Shown here in pieces: positions 59,843-64,000 of a DNA stretch of 64,000 nucleotides. Source of the DNA: DAOPZJ01 sp964587625 (GTDB taxonomy: Bacteria; Bacillota; Clostridia; Oscillospirales; JAKOTC01). Within the stretch, counting starts at the first letter, position 1. Every line of letters begins with the position of its first letter. The translations under genes were made by a program, and so were the position numbers. Location: assembly GCA_964587625.1 (NCBI GenBank), contig CAZPLU010000007.1:1-64000 (forward strand), written 5' to 3'. Under the pieces are notes generated by a model. That model saw only the letters and a list, made by a program, of their open reading frames with translations, was not told the origin of the DNA and did not search any database.

Positions 59843-60547
59843 CTACCATTCCAGCTCCTCCACGCCGACGGGCGCGGGGTTGATGTCGATGGACGCCACC
59901 GAGCCGTTGCGCATCCGGATCACACGGTTCGCCATGGGGGCGATCGCCGCGTTATGGGTGATCAAAACCACCGTCATTTTTTGCCGTTTACAGGTCTCCT
60001 GCAGCAGCGCAAGAATCTTTTTACCCGTGATATAGTCCAATGCGCCGGTCGGTTCGTCGCACAGCAGCAATTTCGGATTTTTTGCCAACGCGCGCGCAAT
60101 GGCAACCCGCTGTTGTTCCCCGCCCGAGAGCTGCGAGGGGAAGTTATGTACGCGCTCGCCCAAGCCGACGCTGGAGAGCACCTCCGCGGCGTCGAGGTCG
60201 CTGTCGCAGATCTGTGAAGCGAGCTCCACGTTCTCGGCGGCGGTCAAATTCGGTATCAGGTTATAAAACTGAAAAACAAACCCGATGTCCATCCGCCGAT
60301 ATTGAATCATCTTCGTCTCCGAGAGTGCGCTGACCTTTTTCCCGTCGACGACGATATCGCCCTCGTCGCAGTTGTCGATGCCGCCGAGCATATTCAGCAC
60401 GGTGGTTTTGCCCGCGCCGCTGGCGCCGGAAATTACGGCAAACTCCCCTTTTTCGATCGTGAAATTGACGGCGTCGGCAGCCGTGATGGTCACTTCGCCC
60501 ATTTGATATCTCTTGCAGACATCCCTGAAAACAATATACGATTCCAT
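59843..60547 (-). CDS. ABC transporter ATP-binding protein
   Basis: About 234 residues, MacB/LolD class. Walker A is SGASGAGKTTVLNMLGG, the Q-loop region contains GFVFQFYNLIPNL, the signature is LSGGEQQRVAIARAL and Walker B is LLLCDEPTGALD. It drives the permease encoded next. ATG 60547 fits the family start (ESYIVFRDVCKRY), though its ribosome binding site is weak; the longer frame from 60580 overlaps the acyl carrier gene. Powering by ATP hydrolysis of export or extraction of a membrane-embedded product is inferred from the class. Confidence 0.93.
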   Translation of the reverse strand: MESYIVFRDVCKRYQMGEVTITAADAVNFTIEKGEFAVISGASGAGKTTVLNMLGGIDNCDEGDIVVDGKKVSALSETKMIQYRRMDIGFVFQFYNLIPNLTAAENVELASQICDSDLDAAEVLSSVGLGERVHNFPSQLSGGEQQRVAIARALAKNPKLLLCDEPTGALDYITGKKILALLQETCKRQKMTVVLITHNAAIAPMANRVIRMRNGSVASIDINPAPVGVEELEW

Positions 60548-60576
60548 CGAAACCCCGCCGACGCGTCCCCGGGGAA

Positions 60577-60831
60577 TCAAAGAACTCGGCGGCTGTTTTG
60601 GCGCACAGCCGTCTCTTTTTCGAGATATGCGATCACATCGCTTATATATTGAAAATTGATCGCCTCCCGCTCGGGAATTTCCACCCCGAATTCCCTCTCC
60701 AAGACCGTGACCAGATGGATGAACTCCAACGAATTCAGCCCCAAATCCTTTTGCAATTCGGTCTCGGCCGTGATTTCCCGCGGATCCAAAACAACGTATT
60801 CGGCCAAGAGCGCAATGATCCGTTCCAACAT
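60577..60831 (-). CDS. acyl carrier protein (dedicated)
   Basis: An 84-residue carrier protein with four helices. The phosphopantetheine serine is Ser34 in GLNSLEF, where the usual DSL motif reads NSL. Acidic helices and FGVEIPEREAINFQ are typical. It is the only ACP seen in the window and lies between an AMP ligase and the ABC genes, so it is dedicated to this pathway rather than to general fatty acid synthesis. No 4'-phosphopantetheinyl transferase gene is nearby. It has a Gln/Arg-rich C-terminal end. Confidence 0.92.
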   Translation of the reverse strand: MLERIIALLAEYVVLDPREITAETELQKDLGLNSLEFIHLVTVLEREFGVEIPEREAINFQYISDVIAYLEKETAVRQNSRRVL

Positions 60832-60875
60832 AAAAAAACCCTTCTTTTCCTTAAAATGATTTTATTTGATCGGTG

Positions 60876-62618
60876 TCAAACTGTGATACCTTCCCCGTAG
60901 GCGGACTTGTTTTGCTCCTCGATGACCTTATGGCGGATCACTTTTTTCGTTGTCGTGCGCAAAAAATCCTCCTGCGTGATAAACAGCCGATGCAGTTGCT
61001 TGTACCCGGGCAAGAGCTGGTTGACCCTGCGGATGTCCTCGGCGACCAATCGCTCGATGGCCTCCTGGTCCATCTTGTCGACAAACTCCTCCACCTCGAT
61101 CTTCAGCGCGGCCGCAATCGTCTGCATCAGCGTTTCTTTGACCTGATAATGATAGGAATAGACCACCGCGTCCCTGACATAGGGCATCTGCCGGATGATC
61201 TTTGCCTCGATTTCCTCCGGATGCACGTTTTTGCCGTTGTTCAAGACGATCAGGTTCTTTTTTCTGCCGACCACGGTGAGCGTCTGACCTTTCAGCACGC
61301 CGTAATCGCCGGTTTTCAGCCAACCGTTATCGAAAGTCGCGGCCGTGGCCGCCTCGTCTTTATAATAGCCCAGCATCACAACATCGCCTTTGACATAGAT
61401 TTCACCGACGCCGTTTTTATCAGGCCGATCGATTTTCAACTGCACCCCGGACAACGGCTTGCCGACGGATTCGGGGCGCCGATGCGCTTTGGGATTGACC
61501 GAGACGCCGGGCGAACACTCGGTCAACCCATAGGCGGTGAGCACGTCGATTCCCATGCCGTGAAGACCCCGTATCGCCTCCGGATCGACTGCGGCGCCTC
61601 CGCACATGACCCGGTTGAATTTGCCGCCCAAATTTTCCTTGAGTTGTTTGAACAGCACCTTCCGAATATCGATGCCCACCGCGAGCAGCAAATTGGATAT
61701 CCTCAGCGCGGCGCGCAAATCCCGGGTGCGGTTTTGCCGTTTGGTCTCCGCCCAGATGGTCTTGTACACGGTTTCCAAAAACAGCGGAACCACGACCGAC
61801 ATGCCGGGTTTTACGGCCCTCATCGTCTCCAATAACCGCTTGAGAGAGGCGCAGAGATAGATGTCGATGCCTTTTAATATCCCGGGAAGGATATGGCAGT
61901 TCAATTCAATCGTATGGTGAAACGGCAGCATGGAAAAGGACTCGGATTCGCAGGGCGCAACTTTCAGGATGTTATAAACATTGGTGCAGAGGTTTTTGTG
62001 GCTGAGCATAACGCCCTTGTTCGGACCGGTCGTCCCGGAGGTAAACAGGATCACGGCGGCTTTTTCGCGGTCGATCTGCCTGTCTTGATATCTCCGGTCT
62101 CCGCAGCCGATCCGTTCTCTGCCGTGCCGGAGCATACCGGACAGCGTGTCGGCCTCGGCCACGCCCGGGAGCGGTCCCATCGAAAAACACCTCACCCCCG
62201 CGTCCTCCGCTTTTTTGGCCGCCGCGTGAAAAGACGGAGCATAAAACAACGCGCTTGCGTCGCCCTTGAGCGCCAAATCCCTGAGGTCTTCATCGGGCAG
62301 CTCCTTGTCGAGGGGGATGATCACGCCCACCCCGCATATCACCGCCATGTAAGTGATAAACCACACATACGAGTTCTCGCCCACCAACGCGATATGCGCG
62401 TCCGCGAAACCGTAATCCAACAGCGCCGTGCCCAACGCGCAGACATCGTCGAAAATATTTTGACAGGAATACCGCACGATTTCGTCGTTTTTGGTCTCGC
62501 GCAAAACCGTTTTGCCGCCGTGCAGACGCATCGACTCTTGTAACAACTCTCTCAAATCAGACAGCGGCGCCGTCGGTAAAAGCAGCCGCTCCGTTGAAAA
62601 CGCAGGACGATTTTTCAT
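60876..62618 (-). CDS. AMP-dependent acyl ligase (fatty-acyl-AMP/CoA ligase-like)
   Basis: A 580-residue adenylate-forming enzyme. A3 motif LFTSGTTGPNKGVMLSHKN near residue 190; A5-like TAYGLTECSPGVSVNP near 345; DNGWLKTGDYG and KNVHPEEIEAKI for the C-terminal swivel, with the catalytic Lys in FLRTTTKKVIRHK. The likely job is to activate a fatty or other carboxylic acid and load it on the carrier protein encoded 44 bases downstream. GGGGGAAAA precedes the ATG. It is the first gene of the operon, with a promoter at 62731-62758. The substrate acid is unknown. Confidence 0.92.
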   Translation of the reverse strand: MKNRPAFSTERLLLPTAPLSDLRELLQESMRLHGGKTVLRETKNDEIVRYSCQNIFDDVCALGTALLDYGFADAHIALVGENSYVWFITYMAVICGVGVIIPLDKELPDEDLRDLALKGDASALFYAPSFHAAAKKAEDAGVRCFSMGPLPGVAEADTLSGMLRHGRERIGCGDRRYQDRQIDREKAAVILFTSGTTGPNKGVMLSHKNLCTNVYNILKVAPCESESFSMLPFHHTIELNCHILPGILKGIDIYLCASLKRLLETMRAVKPGMSVVVPLFLETVYKTIWAETKRQNRTRDLRAALRISNLLLAVGIDIRKVLFKQLKENLGGKFNRVMCGGAAVDPEAIRGLHGMGIDVLTAYGLTECSPGVSVNPKAHRRPESVGKPLSGVQLKIDRPDKNGVGEIYVKGDVVMLGYYKDEAATAATFDNGWLKTGDYGVLKGQTLTVVGRKKNLIVLNNGKNVHPEEIEAKIIRQMPYVRDAVVYSYHYQVKETLMQTIAAALKIEVEEFVDKMDQEAIERLVAEDIRRVNQLLPGYKQLHRLFITQEDFLRTTTKKVIRHKVIEEQNKSAYGEGITV

Positions 62619-62730
62619 AAGGTTTTCCCCCGTTCAAACCGAAAAAGTGATTTTCGGTGAAACCGTAAAATGAAAATAAAAAACACGCAAAATATTTTTT
62701 AAATCCGGGCATGAGATAATCCTATGTCCT

Positions 62731-62758
62731 ATCATACAACTAAAATGACACCTGTCAA
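62731..62758 (-). promoter_or_regulatory. promoter and dyad of the acyl ligase operon
   Basis: Minus strand TTGACA (62758-62753) and TATGAT (62736-62731) with a 16-base spacer. TGACA-CC-TGTCA at 62746-62757 is a perfect dyad covering the -35 box, resembling TetR-type operators. No regulator gene is in the operon. Confidence 0.7.
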
Positions 62759-62907
62759 TCGCTAATTTTGGATTTTTTTGGGAGCTTTTGTAAAATTCGG
62801 TCGAACACGGAAAACGGCATGTTTAAAGGATATAACACATTCTGTAAATTGAATTGTACGAGAGATTTTATTCAAGTAAACCGCAATCAAATCCACTTCG
62901 AAAAGCG

Positions 62908-62938
62908 CAGCACCCCGCGTTAAAAACGCGGGGTGCTG
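62908..62938 (-). terminator. GC-rich hairpin after VOC fragment
   Basis: CAGCACCCCGCGT pairs with ACGCGGGGTGCTG around a 5-base A-rich loop. The T run on the minus strand is weak (CTTTTC), but the stem is very strong. Confidence 0.6.
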
Positions 62939-62965
62939 TGCCTCGATCGGATCGGGCGCTTTGTT

Positions 62966-63168
62966 TTAACGCATCGGATGCGGCTCATTGATACCATTAT
63001 GCGCCCTGTACAGCGCGGCATAAATCCCGGCGGACAGCGGATCGCTGAATACGGTTTCAAATCCGAAGATCTCATGATACCATGCCGCCGCCGCGTCAAA
63101 ATCCGAGACGGGCAAATAAGCATATCCGCTTGACAGATTGATCGAATTTTCTTTTATGCTATAACAGC
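62966..63168 (-). pseudogene. truncated VOC (glyoxalase/bleomycin-resistance) domain
   Basis: Minus-strand residues GYAYLPVSDFDAAAAWYHEI and FGFETVFSDPLSAGIYAALY form the first half of a VOC beta-alpha-beta unit. The frame then stops after about 65 residues (HPMR). A normal VOC protein has two such halves (~120 residues). No ATG/GTG/TTG start lies at the expected place; GGGAG is followed by ATA codons. It is best read as a remnant, though a very short protein with an unusual start cannot be excluded. Confidence 0.55.
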
Positions 63169-63593
63169 TCCCTAATCTCAAATGTTTCGCGCGAACCGGG
63201 ATAATACCGGCCTTTTTCGGCAGTGAATTTAAAAACGCAGTAATCGTCGTCGGTGACGCCCTTGGGGTAATAGCACTCAAAGCCCTCGCGCCATAAAAGC
63301 TCTTTATGATAAGAATCGGTGCAGACCTGCATCGTGCCGGTCAGCATCAACCCGTGATACGCCGGTTCATCGCAGTAATAAATACACGCTTTCGGGTTCT
63401 TCATAAACTGAGCAACCCTCTTTGACGAAACATTGGTCGAAAAATAGTGGATGCCTAACCCATCACGTTGTAATGACAACATGGCCTTGGTGTTGGGGTA
63501 TCCGTTTTCGTCCACCGACGAAACATAGACGTTTTTCGCGTTTTCCACCAGCGCGTTGATTTCTTTTTTTATCAGTCCGGTCATTTTATTCAC
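63159..63593 (-). CDS. pyridoxamine 5'-phosphate oxidase family protein
   Basis: A 144-residue split-barrel flavin-binding protein. NVYVSSVDENGYPNTKAMLS and AQFMKNPKACIYYCDEPAYH are typical. Members bind FMN or F420-like cofactors and are often called general stress proteins. The stop is at 63159. It overlaps the upstream flavin-reductase-like gene by about 8 bases, suggesting coupled translation. Confidence 0.85.
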   Translation of the reverse strand: MNKMTGLIKKEINALVENAKNVYVSSVDENGYPNTKAMLSLQRDGLGIHYFSTNVSSKRVAQFMKNPKACIYYCDEPAYHGLMLTGTMQVCTDSYHKELLWREGFECYYPKGVTDDDYCVFKFTAEKGRYYPGSRETFEIRELL

Positions 63594-64000
63594 CCGCCAA
63601 TTTTTTCATCGGCTCGCCCCATTTTGCGACGGCGTGCCCGTCCCACGAAAAATAGGTGCCGCCCACGGTGCAGGCCGGGCGGAGCATGCGGAGTTTTTCC
63701 TCGAACGAAACCGAATCGTCACACAGCGCCTCGTCGGCCAATATATTGCGGATCTTGCACAGATAGACATCGACCCCGCCGTCCTTGAAGGTCTTATCGA
63801 CCTCCAGCTCGAACGTCCACGGGCATTTTTCCAGTACCGGGACCGCCAGCGCTCGGCCTTTTTCCACGCCGGCGCCGATCTTCATCTTGTCCGCGTCATA
63901 GCCCGATGTGCAGCCGAAATAATCGGCCATAGGCAATAAATCCTCGGTCACGAGCCCCATCGAAAAGACCCCGTTTCTGCGGATGTTGTCGCGCGTGCGC
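63586..64000 (-). CDS. flavin reductase family protein, 5' end outside the window
   Basis: The C-terminal ~138 residues of a flavin-binding split-barrel oxidoreductase. GCTSGYDADKMKIGAGVEKG and PWTFELEVDKTFKDGG are characteristic, and the C-terminus is YFSWDGHAVAKWGEPMKKLAG. The frame runs through the window end (NIRRNGVFSMGLVTEDLL), so the start lies beyond 64000. It overlaps the PNPOx-family gene. Confidence 0.82.
   Translation of the reverse strand, partial: RTRDNIRRNGVFSMGLVTEDLLPMADYFGCTSGYDADKMKIGAGVEKGRALAVPVLEKCPWTFELEVDKTFKDGGVDVYLCKIRNILADEALCDDSVSFEEKLRMLRPACTVGGTYFSWDGHAVAKWGEPMKKLAGE

Larger units (their letters stand above)
62619..62965. other. intergenic region with promoter, operator-like dyad and hairpin
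   Basis: Holds the promoter of the acyl ligase operon (62731-62758) with an overlapping dyad. Next comes AT-rich sequence with no supported ORF, then a GC-rich hairpin at 62908-62938. Confidence 0.6.

Noticed and set aside
60577..60831. Housekeeping acyl carrier protein AcpP
   Set aside because: The motif is NSL rather than DSL and it lies in an AMP-ligase/ABC operon, not beside plsX, fabD or rnc, so it is read as a dedicated carrier.
1..64000. tRNA, rRNA, integrase and prophage genes
   Set aside because: Scanned for by eye on both strands; no cloverleaf, rRNA segment, tyrosine or serine recombinase or phage structural gene was recognised. A covariance-model scan could not be run.

Overview
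The window looks like chromosomal DNA of an uncultured, anaerobic, endospore-forming member of the Clostridia (Bacillota), probably near the Oscillospiraceae/Ruminococcaceae. This is an inference from gene content and signals: a YunB sporulation protein, a LysM-GH18 spore-cortex-type hydrolase, strong AGGAGG-type ribosome binding sites with ATG/GTG/TTG starts, NAD-dependent LigA, an infC-rpmI-rplT operon, several consensus sigma-A promoters with TTGACA -35 boxes, and moderately GC-rich coding sequence with a few AT-rich islands.

Layout. (1) 263-10749, plus strand: a carbohydrate catabolic region with a sugar isomerase/epimerase-like TIM barrel, an atypical sulfatase-family enzyme, two Gfo/Idh/MocA dehydrogenases, a URO-D-family methyltransferase, a heparinase II/III-like lyase and an (alpha/alpha)6-barrel glycosidase. 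A 23S-rRNA-intervening-sequence-type protein is inserted among them, flanked by foldback repeats. (2) 10802-14234: an AT-richer accessory strip with a membrane protein, a duplicated 3' end of ligA, three very small ORFs and a DUF4143 ATPase. (3) 14321-26887, minus strand: a housekeeping block reading infC-rpmI-rplT, then rRNA methyltransferase-dprA-topA-trmFO-plsX-rnc-radical SAM-yunB-ligA. Many of its genes overlap by 4-14 bases. (4) 27350-40300: membrane and envelope genes, including a DUF4234 protein, a GT39-like transferase and tandem PstS-like/DUF3298-like lipoproteins. It also holds a second sulfatase, a metallophosphoesterase, an IS256-type remnant, a spore hydrolase and tandem foldback repeats. 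(5) 40356-54572, minus strand: mixed metabolism and repair, with a divergent thymidylate-synthase family protein, a nitrilase-GDPD fusion, a methyltransferase and two GNATs. It also has an Lhr-type helicase, an epimerase, DUF4180, an M24 peptidase, a Fe-S uracil-DNA glycosylase, a Cys-rich small protein, an FMN-binding protein and a MarR regulator. (6) 54674-62758, minus strand: a self-contained five-gene operon with its own promoter and terminator. It encodes an AMP-dependent acyl ligase, an acyl carrier protein, an ABC ATPase, a 1203-residue FtsX-type permease with a very long extracytoplasmic coiled coil, and a condensation-superfamily acyltransferase. (7) 62966-64000: a VOC fragment and two flavin/PNPOx-type proteins, the last running off the window.

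The most interesting unit is operon (6). Its logic (activate an acyl group, load it on a dedicated carrier, transfer it, move the product across or out of the membrane) suggests an undescribed lipid or lipopeptide-like envelope product. Other notable items are the L20 protein with a ~100-residue Lys/Ala/Pro tail, infC with an apparent AUA start behind an attenuator, the ligA 3'-end duplication around a small island, and the gene-converted twin lipoproteins. No rRNA, tRNA or CRISPR array was recognised.
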